Below are positions 24,801 to 32,694 of a stretch of 64,000 nucleotides of DNA, in pieces. The notes under the pieces are model-generated. The model was not told where the DNA came from. It worked only from the letters and a program-made list of their open reading frames with translations, and searched no databases. The stretch covers positions 3,993,001 through 4,057,000 of the forward strand of contig NZ_AP025637.1 in the NCBI RefSeq assembly GCF_022846615.1, given 5' to 3'. The position numbers and the translations under genes are program-made. Position 1 is the first letter of the stretch, and the number at the start of each line of letters is the position of its first letter. The stretch comes from Roseomonas fluvialis (GTDB lineage Bacteria > Pseudomonadota > Alphaproteobacteria > Acetobacterales > Acetobacteraceae).

Positions 24801-27800
24801 AGGGCGGGTTCGTGCTCGAAAGCCGGCGCCGCCTGGCCGACGAACCCTGGAGCCTGTCCGCCCGCGCACGGGTCGCGCCCCTGCCTCGGCTGCCCGCCGC
24901 GCCCGCTGGCAACCAGGCGCCCGACCAGGCGCTCCCGGCCCGCCGCGCCGTGACCGGCGCCGAGGTCGTGGCACTCGCCGCGCGCTGCGGGCTCGACTAC
25001 GGCCCCGCCTTCCAGCCGGTCGAACGGGTGCTGGTCGACGACGCCACCGGGCAGGGGCTGGTGTCGCTGCGCCTGCCCGCGGCCGCTCCGCCCGCCGCGG
25101 GCTACCTGCTGCATCCGGTGCTGCTCGACGGCGCCTTGCAGGGGTTGGTCGCGCTGCTCTCGGCCCTGATGCGGCCCGAGGGGCAGTCGCTGGTGCCGGT
25201 GCGCATCGGGCGGCTTGCCGTGCGCCGCGGTGCCGCCCCGCCCGCCAGCGCCGAGGTGACGCTGACCCGGCGCGGCGAACGCGTGCTCGCCGCCGACCTC
25301 ACGCTGCGCGACGCCGATGGCGCCGTGGTAGCGACCTGCCAGGATGTCTGGCTGCAGCGCGTGCGCCTGCCGGGCCGTCTTGCCCCGGCCGAACACGCCT
25401 TCCGGCTCGACCCCGTGCCCGCCGCGCCGCTGCCCGCCGCCCCCGCGCCGATCGACGCGGATGCCGCGCTGGATGCCGCGCGCACCGCCGATGCCGCGGC
25501 TGACATGACGGAAGCCGCGCTGCTGCTGGAAGGCTTCGCCGCCGCCGCCGCGGTCGCCGCCCTGCCCGCCGCGCCGGCGCTGGCCAGCCCCTACCGCCGT
25601 GCGCTGTGGCGCGGCCTCGCCGAGAGCGGCCTGGCCGAGGAAACCCCGTCTGGATGGCGCCTCGCCGAGGACCAGTCGCTGCCACCAGCCGAGGAGATCT
25701 GGCGCGCCGTGCTGGCCGAGCAGCCGCGCCTCGCCCTCGACATGGCGTGGCTGGCCCATGCCGCCGAGGCGCTGCCCGAGGCGCTGGCCGGGCAGGTCCG
25801 CCCGCACGCCCCGCCGCCCGCCGAAGCCGGGGCCTTCGCGCGCCTCGCCGGCGTGCTGGAAGCGGCGATCGCCGCGCTGGTCGCCGCCTGGCCGCAAGGG
25901 CGCCCGCTGCGGGTGCTCGACCTCTCGCCCGGCGGGCCGCTGACCCGCCGCGCCGTCGCCGCACTCGTCGCCGGCGGCCGGCGGGTGGAATACCGCGCCG
26001 CAGGCGAGGCCCGCGCCGGCGGCGCCCCGCCCGCCGCGGCGGGCATCGACTTCGCCTGGACGCCCTGGAGCCCGCTGGCCGGGTCCGGCGCCGCTCCGGT
26101 CGCGGATCTGGTCATCGGCGTCGCTGCGGGGGCGCTGGCGCGGTCCGGCACCGCCCTCGCCGCCGCGCTGCGCCGCGCCGCGGCCCCCGGCGCGCTGCTG
26201 CTGCTGGCCGAACCCGCCCCCGGCCGGCTGTGGGACTTCGCCTGCGGCCAGGACCCTGCCTGGTGGGAGGGCGGCGCGGGCGCCCTGCCTGATGCCAGCG
26301 CCTGGACGCATGCCCTGGCCGAGGCCGGCTTCGAGGCGCCCGAGGCGCTGCCGCTGGTGGCCGCGCCCTGGCCGGCGCTGCTTGTGGCGGCGCGCGCGCC
26401 CTCCGTGGTGCTGCCGGCCGCGACGAAGCCGCGCCACGTGATGGTCTGCGCCGCCCCGAATGCCACGCGCCTCGCTGCCGCGCTGGCGGCCGCGCTGCTC
26501 GCCGCCGGCCACGGCGCGGTGACCCGCTCGCTGGCCGATCGGCCCGCGCCGGCCATGCTGCGCGGGCGCATCGTGGTGGGGCTGGCTGGTGACGACGCGC
26601 TGCCCGCGACCCTCGCGGCCGCCACGCGGCTGGCCGAGGCCGCGCAGGGTGCCGCCGACGGCTTCGCCCTGGTCGGCGCCGGGGATGCGCCGGGCGCTGC
26701 CGCGTTGGCCGGGCTTGGCCGCGTGCTGGCGAACGAGATGACCGAGCTGCGCCCACGCCGCATCACCATCGACCCCGCCTTGCCGCCCGAACAGGCGGCG
26801 CGGCGGCTGGTCGCGGAACTGCTCCACGACGACCCGGTGCCGGAGGTGGCCATCACGGCGGCCGGCCGCGCCACACCGGTCTTGGCGCCCGGCCTGCCGG
26901 TGCCGATGCCCACCGGGCCACGCCGGCTCGCGGTCGGCCAGCCTGGCCAGATCGGTTCCCTGGCCTGGGAGGCGGAACCCGCCCTGCCCGCGCCCGGCGC
27001 CGGCGAGGTGCGCATCGCCATTGCCGCAACGGGGTTGAATTTCCGCGACCTGATGTGGGCGCAGGGCCTGCTGCCCGAGGACGCGCTGATGGACGGCTTC
27101 GCCGGCCCCACGCTCGGCATGGAATGCGCCGGCGTGGTGCAGGCGGTCGGCCCCGGGGTAGCGCTGAAGCCCGGCCAGGGGGTGTTCGGCTTCGCGCCGG
27201 CGGCCTTCGCGACCCATGCGCTGACGCGCGCCGAGGCTCTTGCCCCCCTGCCCGCGGGCCTGTCGCCCGAGGCCGCCGCCACCGTGCCGGTCGCCTTCAT
27301 CACCGCGGCCTATGCTCTCGAGACGCTGGCACGCATCCGCCCGGGCGAGCGCGTGCTGATCCATGGCGGGGCCGGCGGCGTGGGCCTCGCCGCGCTGCAG
27401 ATCGCGCGCGCGGCGGGCGCACTGGTGGCGGCGACCGCCGGCAGCGAAGAAAAGCGGGCCTTCCTGCGCGCCGCCGGCGCCGACCTGGTGCTCGACAGCC
27501 GCGACGCGGGCTTCGCGGACCGGTTGCGCGCCGCCTGGCCCGGGGGCGTGGATGTCGCGCTGAATTCCCTGGCCGGCGAAGCGATGGAGCGCACGCTCGG
27601 CCTGATGGCGCCCTTCGGGCGGTTCATCGAACTGGGCAAGCGCGACTTCGTGGAAAACCGCCGCGCGCCGCTGCGCCCCTTCCGCCGCAACGTGTCCTAC
27701 TTCGCGGTGGATGCCGATGCGCTGCCGCGGGCGCGCCCGGACCTCGCGCAGGCGCTGCTGGCCGACATCGCGGCGCGTCTCGCGGAAGGTGCATTGCTGC

Positions 27801-29071
27801 CGCTGCCGCACGCGGTCTTCGCACCGGAGGAGGTCGAGACCGCGTTCCGCACGCTGCAGGCCTCGACCCATATCGGCAAGCTGGTGGTGCGCCCACCGGC
27901 GGGCGACGGTGCCGCGGCGCCGGCACCCTGGCGGCCGGATCCGGACGGGCTGTATCTGGTGCTGGGCGGCGTGCAGGGCTTCGGGCTGGAATGCGCGAAA
28001 TGGCTCGCGGCCAATGGCGCGGCGCATCTGGCGCTGGTCTCGCGCCGCGGGCGCGCCACGCCGGGCGGTGATGCGGGGCTGCGCACGCTCGCGGCCCTTG
28101 GCGCGCGCGCGCGGATCGAGGCCTGCGACGCGACCGATGCGACGGCGCTGGCGGCGCTGCTGGGGCGCTTGCGGCGCGACGGCCCGCCGATCCGCGGCGT
28201 CGTGCACGCCGCCGCCGCCTTGGCGGATGGCGCGGCCGCCACGATGGATGCCGCGCGCTTCGAGGCCGTGCTCGCGCCGAAGCTGGTGGCGGCGCGGAAC
28301 CTCGACAGGCTGACGCAGGCCGACCCGCTGCACCTGTTCCTGCTGTTCTCTTCGGCGACCACCGCCTTCGGCAATCCGGGGCAAGCGAACTACGTCGCGG
28401 CCAATGCGGCGCTGGAGGCGCTGGCACGGCAACGCCACGCGGCGGGGCAGCCGGGCCTGGCGGTGGGCTGGGGGCCGATCGCCGATGCCGGCGTGCTGGC
28501 GCGTGATGCCACCACGGCCGAGACGCTCGAACGGCGCACCGGCGTGGCGCCGATGCCGGCGCAGGCGGCTCTCTCCGCGCTGCCCGCATTGATCGGCGCG
28601 GGCGCGCCGGTCGTGCACCTCGCGCGCGTGACCTGGGCGAGCCTGTCCTCGGCACTGCCGATCCTGGCGGAGCCCGCCTATGCCGGCATCCGCACCGCCC
28701 GCCAGGGAGACCAGGAAGGTGCGGACCTGCGCGCCGAACTGCGCGCCCTGCCGCCCGATGACGCCCGCGCGCGACTGGTGCGCCTGGCGCAGGAGGAGAT
28801 CGCGCGCATCCTGCGCCTGCCGCTGGAAGCGATCGGCGCGGATGCGCCGGTGGCAGGGCTCGGGCTCGACAGCCTGGGCGGGCTCGAGCTGCGCATGGCG
28901 CTGGAGCGCCGGCTTGGCGTACAGGTGCCGCTGGCGGCGGTCACCGAGGATCTGACCATCGCCGTGCTGGCCGGGCGCATGGCCGGCGTGGTGCTGGAAG
29001 ACAGGACGGAACAGGCGGTGGAATCGTTCATGGATGCCTACGAACCCGCCGCGGCCGAGGCGGTGAAGTGA
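21848..29071 (+). CDS. rkpA: RkpA-like type I polyketide/fatty-acid synthase (KS-AT-DH-psiMT-ER-KR-ACP)
   Basis: 2407-residue iterative-type synthase, close in size and gene context to Sinorhizobium RkpA, which makes the fatty acyl part of the capsule anchor. KS (about 18-440): Cys188 in DTACSSSLVALH, His near 324 in HGTGTRVGDP, KTNIGHLEAASG. AT (about 540-850): GHSVGEVAAAW with Ser627, then YAFHAA. DH (about 900-1180): His926 in DHRLMGEAVLP and HPVLLDGALQG near 1088. A degenerate methyltransferase-like region (VLDLSPGGPLTRRAV) lies near 1350-1510. ER (about 1690-2010): NFRDLMWAQG and GGAGGVGLAALQIA. KR: GGVQGFGLECAK near 2039, Ser/Tyr near 2166 and 2181. ACP: Ser2342 in GLGLDSLGG. A complete reducing cycle predicts a saturated chain. 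The ATG at 21848 was chosen because KS begins at once. GTGA-coupled to rkpG. Confidence 0.9.
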   Translation: MNAGRRRRIAGLGQPVQDAIAIVGAACRLPGAEDLDAFWSLLEQGRDAVTAVPADRFDQARWLHPRKSEAGRSYTFAAGTIGDAAAFDAQAFGLSPREAAEMDPQQRVLLEVAAHAFEDAGWPGERLAGRNVAVFVGGSSTDYAELRLADPSSVDRFFMTGNALSILANRIGNVFDLRGPAQTIDTACSSSLVALHLAVRALADDPALEAAVVGGVSMLLSPYSFIGFSRAGMLSPTGRCRAFDAGADGYVRAEGAGAIILKRLPDAIAAGDPIRAVLLGSGANAAGRTIGLSLPNRTAQATLMERVIGRAGVSPDRFLAFEAHGTGTRVGDPAETWAIGTTIAQRRSAPLPIGSVKTNIGHLEAASGMAGLLKAMLMLQHGAVPPSLHFHTPNPEIDFAALNLAVQTRHAAAPVQADSVVGVNSFGFGGTNATVLLGRAPAAAPARGPSGRGSPPLVLSARSAAALSLLAERWRDRLLGADATEAARLARGVAQHRDLSPHRLVLRGPDIPAAIAALQANDGSAVQGEAVRGSLAFVFSGNGAQYAAMAKTALAASPAFRAAVKQADAALAPLLGWSPLVVLKRGVSAQALAGTDIAQPLLFAIQVGAVGALAQQGLRPAVVLGHSVGEVAAAWCAGILPLDQAARLIVARSRHQHATRGAGRMAAIGCAPDAAAALLEACGPGLEVAAVNGPDAITVAGPAESIARLCAAAEAQRVSAVPLDLDYAFHAAAMDPVRDGLLADLATLAPQPGAVPMVSSVSAAVLRGDDAGAPYWWRNLREPVRFRDAARAAGAMGARLFLEIGPTPVLQSYLRESLREDAAEAAVLPSLTRRDPPGDPFPAIADRAVARGADPRGGTAFAGAGERDLPLTPFARSATWFPRTVESARLTDPLRDHPLLGIRQGPDPGVWTAFLDTELMPWLADHRLMGEAVLPAAGMAEMALAAAAALHPEAAALEVTDLAILRPLALEPDRTREVRSVADAEGGFVLESRRRLADEPWSLSARARVAPLPRLPAAPAGNQAPDQALPARRAVTGAEVVALAARCGLDYGPAFQPVERVLVDDATGQGLVSLRLPAAAPPAAGYLLHPVLLDGALQGLVALLSALMRPEGQSLVPVRIGRLAVRRGAAPPASAEVTLTRRGERVLAADLTLRDADGAVVATCQDVWLQRVRLPGRLAPAEHAFRLDPVPAAPLPAAPAPIDADAALDAARTADAAADMTEAALLLEGFAAAAAVAALPAAPALASPYRRALWRGLAESGLAEETPSGWRLAEDQSLPPAEEIWRAVLAEQPRLALDMAWLAHAAEALPEALAGQVRPHAPPPAEAGAFARLAGVLEAAIAALVAAWPQGRPLRVLDLSPGGPLTRRAVAALVAGGRRVEYRAAGEARAGGAPPAAAGIDFAWTPWSPLAGSGAAPVADLVIGVAAGALARSGTALAAALRRAAAPGALLLLAEPAPGRLWDFACGQDPAWWEGGAGALPDASAWTHALAEAGFEAPEALPLVAAPWPALLVAARAPSVVLPAATKPRHVMVCAAPNATRLAAALAAALLAAGHGAVTRSLADRPAPAMLRGRIVVGLAGDDALPATLAAATRLAEAAQGAADGFALVGAGDAPGAAALAGLGRVLANEMTELRPRRITIDPALPPEQAARRLVAELLHDDPVPEVAITAAGRATPVLAPGLPVPMPTGPRRLAVGQPGQIGSLAWEAEPALPAPGAGEVRIAIAATGLNFRDLMWAQGLLPEDALMDGFAGPTLGMECAGVVQAVGPGVALKPGQGVFGFAPAAFATHALTRAEALAPLPAGLSPEAAATVPVAFITAAYALETLARIRPGERVLIHGGAGGVGLAALQIARAAGALVAATAGSEEKRAFLRAAGADLVLDSRDAGFADRLRAAWPGGVDVALNSLAGEAMERTLGLMAPFGRFIELGKRDFVENRRAPLRPFRRNVSYFAVDADALPRARPDLAQALLADIAARLAEGALLPLPHAVFAPEEVETAFRTLQASTHIGKLVVRPPAGDGAAAPAPWRPDPDGLYLVLGGVQGFGLECAKWLAANGAAHLALVSRRGRATPGGDAGLRTLAALGARARIEACDATDATALAALLGRLRRDGPPIRGVVHAAAALADGAAATMDAARFEAVLAPKLVAARNLDRLTQADPLHLFLLFSSATTAFGNPGQANYVAANAALEALARQRHAAGQPGLAVGWGPIADAGVLARDATTAETLERRTGVAPMPAQAALSALPALIGAGAPVVHLARVTWASLSSALPILAEPAYAGIRTARQGDQEGADLRAELRALPPDDARARLVRLAQEEIARILRLPLEAIGADAPVAGLGLDSLGGLELRMALERRLGVQVPLAAVTEDLTIAVLAGRMAGVVLEDRTEQAVESFMDAYEPAAAEAVK

Positions 29072-30381
29072 CGCAGGGTTTCGGCTTGTCGGCCACTGCG
29101 CGGCTCGCGCTGCTGCAGCGCCTGTCGAAGCGCAAGGAAGAGAAGGGCCCCGCGCCCGGCGCGGCGCGCGCCTTCCGCGAATTGCCCGGCCAGCGCGACA
29201 TGGAACTGATCCGCGAGGCAGCCAGCGCGCTGGGCCTCGAGAACCCGTTCTTCCGCCCGCATGAGGGTGTCGCGTCAGCCACCACGCGCATCGGCAACCG
29301 CGAGGTGATCAACTACGGGTCGTACAATTACCTCGGCCTGAATGGCGATGCGCGGGTGCAGGCGGCGGCGCAGGCGGCCATTGCACGCCATGGCGTCTCG
29401 GCCTCGGCCTCGCGCATGGTCTCGGGCGAACGGCCCGTGCATGGCGAACTGGAAGCGGCGATCGCGGCGCATTACGGCGTGGATGCCGCGCTGGCCTTCG
29501 TGTCGGGCCATGCGACCAACGTGACCGTGCTGGGCCACCTGATGGGCCCACGTGACCTGATCCTGCAGGATGCCGCCATCCACAATTCCGCGGCCGAGGG
29601 CGCCAGGTTGTCGGGAGCGCGGCGCATCGCCTTCGCGCATAACGACTGGCGCGCGGCGGAGCGCGAACTCGGCGCGGCACGGCGCGGCGCGCGGCGCGCG
29701 CTGATCGTCATCGAGGGGCATTACTCGATGGATGGCGACATCCCCGACCTGCCCCGCTTCATCGAGATGGCGCGCCGCCACGACGCCTGGCTGATGGTGG
29801 ATGAAGCGCATGGCATGGGCGTGGTCGGGGCCACCGGCCACGGCATCCACGAACACTGTGGCGTCGATGCGCGCGAGGTCGACATCTGGATGGGGACCTT
29901 CTCGAAGACCCTGTCGGGCTGCGGCGGCTACATCGCGGGCAATGCCGACCTGGTGGCCTGGCTGAAGCATTCCGCCCCGGGCTTCGTCTATTCGGTCGGC
30001 ATGGCGCCGGCGCTCGCCGCCGCGGCGCTGGAATCGCTGCGCATCCTGGCAGCGGAGCCCGAACGCGTGGCGCGGCTGCAGGCGAACAGCACGCTGTTCC
30101 TGCGGCTGGCGAAGGAGGCCGGACTGGATACCGGCACCTCGGCGGGCTTCGCGATCGTGCCGGTCATCGTGGGGTCGTCGGTGGGTGCCGCGCGGCTGTC
30201 GCAGGCGCTGTTCGACCGCGGCATCAATGTGCAGCCCATCCTGTACCCGGCGGTGCCCGACAGTTCGGCGCGGCTGCGCTTCTTCCTGTCCTCCGAACAT
30301 ACGGAAGCGCAGATCCGCCAGACCGTCGCGGCCCTGCGCGCGGTGATGTCGGGCACGCAGCAGGCGGAGCTCGCGCGGTAG
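29068..30381 (+). CDS. rkpG: RkpG-like alpha-oxoamine synthase family enzyme (PLP)
   Basis: 437-residue PLP enzyme of the 8-amino-7-oxononanoate synthase/serine palmitoyltransferase family. Key sites: SYNYLGLNG, GERPVHGELE, the cofactor Asp and His in MVDEAHGMGVVG, and the PLP lysine Lys280 in GTFSKTLSGCGGYIAG. The GTG start is inside the rkpA stop (GTGA). In Sinorhizobium rkpG follows rkpA in the rkp-1 region. The likely reaction is decarboxylative condensation of an amino acid with the acyl chain built by RkpA, giving an amino-ketone head; direct acyl transfer is the alternative. The N-terminal 60 residues (KRKEEKGPAPGAARAFRELP) may dock the ACP. Confidence 0.88.
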   Translation: MTQGFGLSATARLALLQRLSKRKEEKGPAPGAARAFRELPGQRDMELIREAASALGLENPFFRPHEGVASATTRIGNREVINYGSYNYLGLNGDARVQAAAQAAIARHGVSASASRMVSGERPVHGELEAAIAAHYGVDAALAFVSGHATNVTVLGHLMGPRDLILQDAAIHNSAAEGARLSGARRIAFAHNDWRAAERELGAARRGARRALIVIEGHYSMDGDIPDLPRFIEMARRHDAWLMVDEAHGMGVVGATGHGIHEHCGVDAREVDIWMGTFSKTLSGCGGYIAGNADLVAWLKHSAPGFVYSVGMAPALAAAALESLRILAAEPERVARLQANSTLFLRLAKEAGLDTGTSAGFAIVPVIVGSSVGAARLSQALFDRGINVQPILYPAVPDSSARLRFFLSSEHTEAQIRQTVAALRAVMSGTQQAELAR

Positions 30382-30386
30382 CGACC

Positions 30387-31187
30387 ATGCGCCGCCTGCG
30401 CATCGCGGTCCTCACGCTCGAGAGCACTGCCAGCGCCGAAGCCGCCGCGCGCGTGGTGCGCGAGAGTCGGCACGACGTCGTCTTCATCGGCCTGTCCGAC
30501 CCGTATCGCGGAGGTCTGGCACGAACGCGGGCGATGGTCGTGCGCAGCGGGCCGCGCATCCTGCCCTGGATGGTCGTGGAATTCGCGGCGCCGCGGCTGC
30601 TGCGCGCGCGCCCCGGCGGGCCGCTGATGGATGCGGCACGCGCCCGCGGCGTGGCGCCGGTGGCGCTGGGCGACGTGAACGGCGAATCGGCGCGCGCGAT
30701 GGTCGCGCAGGCGCGGCCGGATGTGATCGTGACCTGCCATTTCGACCAGATCCTCGTACCCGAGGTCATCGCGATCGCGCCCTGCGGCGGGGTGAACCTG
30801 CATCCGTCCCTGCTGCCGCGCCATCGCGGGCCGATGCCCTGCTTCTGGGCCGCGGCGGAGGGAGGCGCGGCCTACGGCGTCAGCATCCATCGCCTGGCGG
30901 CGCGGATCGATGCAGGGGCGCTGCTTGCGCAGCGCGCCGCGGCACCACCGGCCGGGGCCAGCGTCTCGGCCGCGGCGCGGATGCTGCACCAGGTGGGTGC
31001 GGCGATGCTGGTCGAGGTGCTGGACGCCATGGCGCAGGGCAGCGAGCGCGGGCGCGACCTGCCGCTACTGCCCTATTGCCCCTTCCCCGATCGATCGGCG
31101 CTGGCGGATGCGGCGCGGCGCGGGGTGCGGTTGACCGATGCCGCCGACCTGCGCGCGGCGCGCGCTCTCGGCGGGGTCGCGCGGTGA
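30387..31187 (+). CDS. Formyltransferase-fold protein in the rkp operon
   Basis: 266-residue protein of the formyltransferase (Fmt/GART/ArnA-N) superfamily, which uses 10-formyl-tetrahydrofolate. The catalytic Asn-x-His is in GGVNLHPSLLPRHRGPMP, and the catalytic Asp is in AARIDAGALLAQ. It has no Fmt C-terminal tRNA domain, so it is not the initiator-tRNA enzyme. The gene starts 5 bases after rkpG, with GGAG inside the rkpG end, so it is expressed with rkpA-rkpG. It may N-formylate the amino-ketone lipid made by RkpG or an amino sugar of the K antigen. I know of no formyltransferase in the described rkp-1 region. Confidence 0.8.
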   Translation: MRRLRIAVLTLESTASAEAAARVVRESRHDVVFIGLSDPYRGGLARTRAMVVRSGPRILPWMVVEFAAPRLLRARPGGPLMDAARARGVAPVALGDVNGESARAMVAQARPDVIVTCHFDQILVPEVIAIAPCGGVNLHPSLLPRHRGPMPCFWAAAEGGAAYGVSIHRLAARIDAGALLAQRAAAPPAGASVSAAARMLHQVGAAMLVEVLDAMAQGSERGRDLPLLPYCPFPDRSALADAARRGVRLTDAADLRAARALGGVAR

Positions 31188-31191
31188 GGCA

Positions 31192-32694
31192 TTACGCCAC
31201 ACCAACCGCCGTGCGCACCGCGCGGTGCAGCGCCGCGGCATCGAGGTCCCGCGCGGCGCCGCCCCCCGGCGTGTCGCTGCGCCAGATCAGGTAGTCGGTG
31301 TCCGTCGCGCCCCGCGCGACGGGCAGGGATGGCCGGTGGTCGCCGAAGGCCGCCAGCACGACGGGGCGCGCGCTGCGCCGCGCCGCATTCGCCACCGCGC
31401 CCAGCATCGCATCGGTCGCCGCCATGCGCGCCGCCCATCCAGCGGCAGGATCGGCGCCGGGCCAGGGCCCATGCGCGGCCACCGTGATGGCATAGAGGAA
31501 CAGCGGGGCGGCCGCGGCCTCGAGTTCCGCGACGATGCGCGCGCCCAGTGCCGCATCCGTCACCAGGCCATGTTCGCGCGGTGCATCGGCGAAGGCTGCC
31601 GCGTCCGCGAAGCGCTGGAAACCGAGCGCGGGCAGCACGCGGTCGCGCCCGAAGAAGCGCCCGTCATAGGGATGCAGGCAGGCGGTGGACCATCCCGCAC
31701 CGCTGAGGGCCCAGGCGAGCGAGGCGACCGGCGTGCGGGCGAAGCGGAAATACGGGTTGAAGCGGTCGAGTCCCAGGGCCGCGTCATCGAGGCCGGTCAG
31801 CACGACGAATTCCGTGCGCATGGTATTGGCCCCGAAGCCTGGCACCGCGAGCCGCCCGCGTGCGACGGCGCTCGACGCCAGCGCATCCCAGTGCGGCAGC
31901 GCCTGGGGCAGGCCGAGCCGGCGCGGGTCGCAGAAGGATTCGAGTTGCAGCAGCACCAGGTGCGGCGGCGTCCCGTGCGGCGCGGCCACCGCGGGGGCGG
32001 GTGGATACGCGGCGCGGCGCGCGACGCGTTCCACCGCCGCGGTCCGCGCATGCAGCGCAAAGGCGGCGAGCGGGCCGAAGCGGGCGGCGTCGCGCGTGGG
32101 ATCGCGCGCTAGTGCTTGGTCGCGCGTGGGGTCGCGCGCCAGTGCTCGGTCGCGCGACGGATCGCGCGCCAATGATTGCGTACGCGACGTGTCGCGCGTC
32201 TCGTCGGTGTTGACCGCGCCGCGCAGCAGCCACAACGGCCGCAGCACCACGCCCACGAGCGCGGCCGCGATGATGGCCAGCACCATCCGCCACGACCACC
32301 CCAGCGCCAACGCTGGCTCCAGCGCCAGCACGGCCAGGAATGCCGCGACCCCCGCGCCGATCCCGCCCACTACCACCGCGCGCGGCACGAAGGGCAGGTA
32401 GAATCTCGGATGCGCGGGCACCTGCCACAGCAGCCCGCCATCGGTGAAGGCCAGCGGTTCGCGCAGCGCCGCCCGCTTGGCGCGGTCCGCCACGGCCAGG
32501 AAGATGCACGCGCAACCAACCAGCCCGCCCGCCAGCACCGGCCGCGCCGTGACCGCCAGCAACGCGCAGAACGCCGCCGCCAGCGGCGCGCCATCCAGCA
32601 GCATCCAGGCCGACACGCGCGCCCCGCGGCGCAGCCACCACCAGGCGGGCAGCGGCAGCAGCGCCGCGGCCAGCAGGTGCAGGGCGGCGGTCAC
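31192..32694 (-). CDS. rkpI: RkpI-like LTA-synthase/sulfatase-fold membrane protein
   Basis: 500-residue membrane protein. About four hydrophobic segments occupy residues 1-165 (ALHLLAAALLPLPAWWWL, AAAFCALLAVTARPVLAG, VVVGGIGAGVAAFLAVLAL, RMVLAIIAAALVGVVL). A charged repeat linker follows, then a periplasmic alkaline-phosphatase-fold domain: HLVLLQLESFCD with metal Glu, GFGANTMRTEFVVLTG with the Thr nucleophile, and AAFGDHRPSLPV with metal Asp/His. That set matches phosphoglycerol transferases, so it may move a phosphoglycerol-type group onto the capsule lipid. The GTG overlaps the rkpH stop (GTGA). An in-frame 30-bp repeat encodes LARDP[ST]RD units in the linker. Confidence 0.8.
   Translation of the reverse strand: MTAALHLLAAALLPLPAWWWLRRGARVSAWMLLDGAPLAAAFCALLAVTARPVLAGGLVGCACIFLAVADRAKRAALREPLAFTDGGLLWQVPAHPRFYLPFVPRAVVVGGIGAGVAAFLAVLALEPALALGWSWRMVLAIIAAALVGVVLRPLWLLRGAVNTDETRDTSRTQSLARDPSRDRALARDPTRDQALARDPTRDAARFGPLAAFALHARTAAVERVARRAAYPPAPAVAAPHGTPPHLVLLQLESFCDPRRLGLPQALPHWDALASSAVARGRLAVPGFGANTMRTEFVVLTGLDDAALGLDRFNPYFRFARTPVASLAWALSGAGWSTACLHPYDGRFFGRDRVLPALGFQRFADAAAFADAPREHGLVTDAALGARIVAELEAAAAPLFLYAITVAAHGPWPGADPAAGWAARMAATDAMLGAVANAARRSARPVVLAAFGDHRPSLPVARGATDTDYLIWRSDTPGGGAARDLDAAALHRAVRTAVGVA
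32090..32209. repeat. 30-bp in-frame tandem repeat inside rkpI
   Basis: Four 30-base units at 32090-32119, 32120-32149, 32150-32179 and a diverged 32180-32209; the first three share TCGCGCG, then TCGCGCGC and AGTGCT-like ends. On the minus strand they encode ten-residue units of the type ALARDPTRDQ between the membrane part and the catalytic domain. Copy number can change without breaking the frame, altering linker length. Confidence 0.85.

Noticed and set aside
23447..28618. Very long open frame (over 1700 codons) on the minus strand
   Set aside because: It lies entirely opposite rkpA, is full of low-complexity Arg/Gly/His sequence, and arises from the GC-rich codon bias of the PKS gene.
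30387..31187. Annotation as methionyl-tRNA formyltransferase (fmt)
   Set aside because: The C-terminal tRNA-binding domain is missing and the gene lies in a capsule operon rather than beside def.
32083..32103. A 21-bp match with about 58884-58904 (GCGGCGTCGCGCGTGGGATC)
   Set aside because: Both sites encode Asp-Pro-Thr-Arg-Asp-Ala-Ala on the minus strand in unrelated genes; codon bias explains this without a repeat element.
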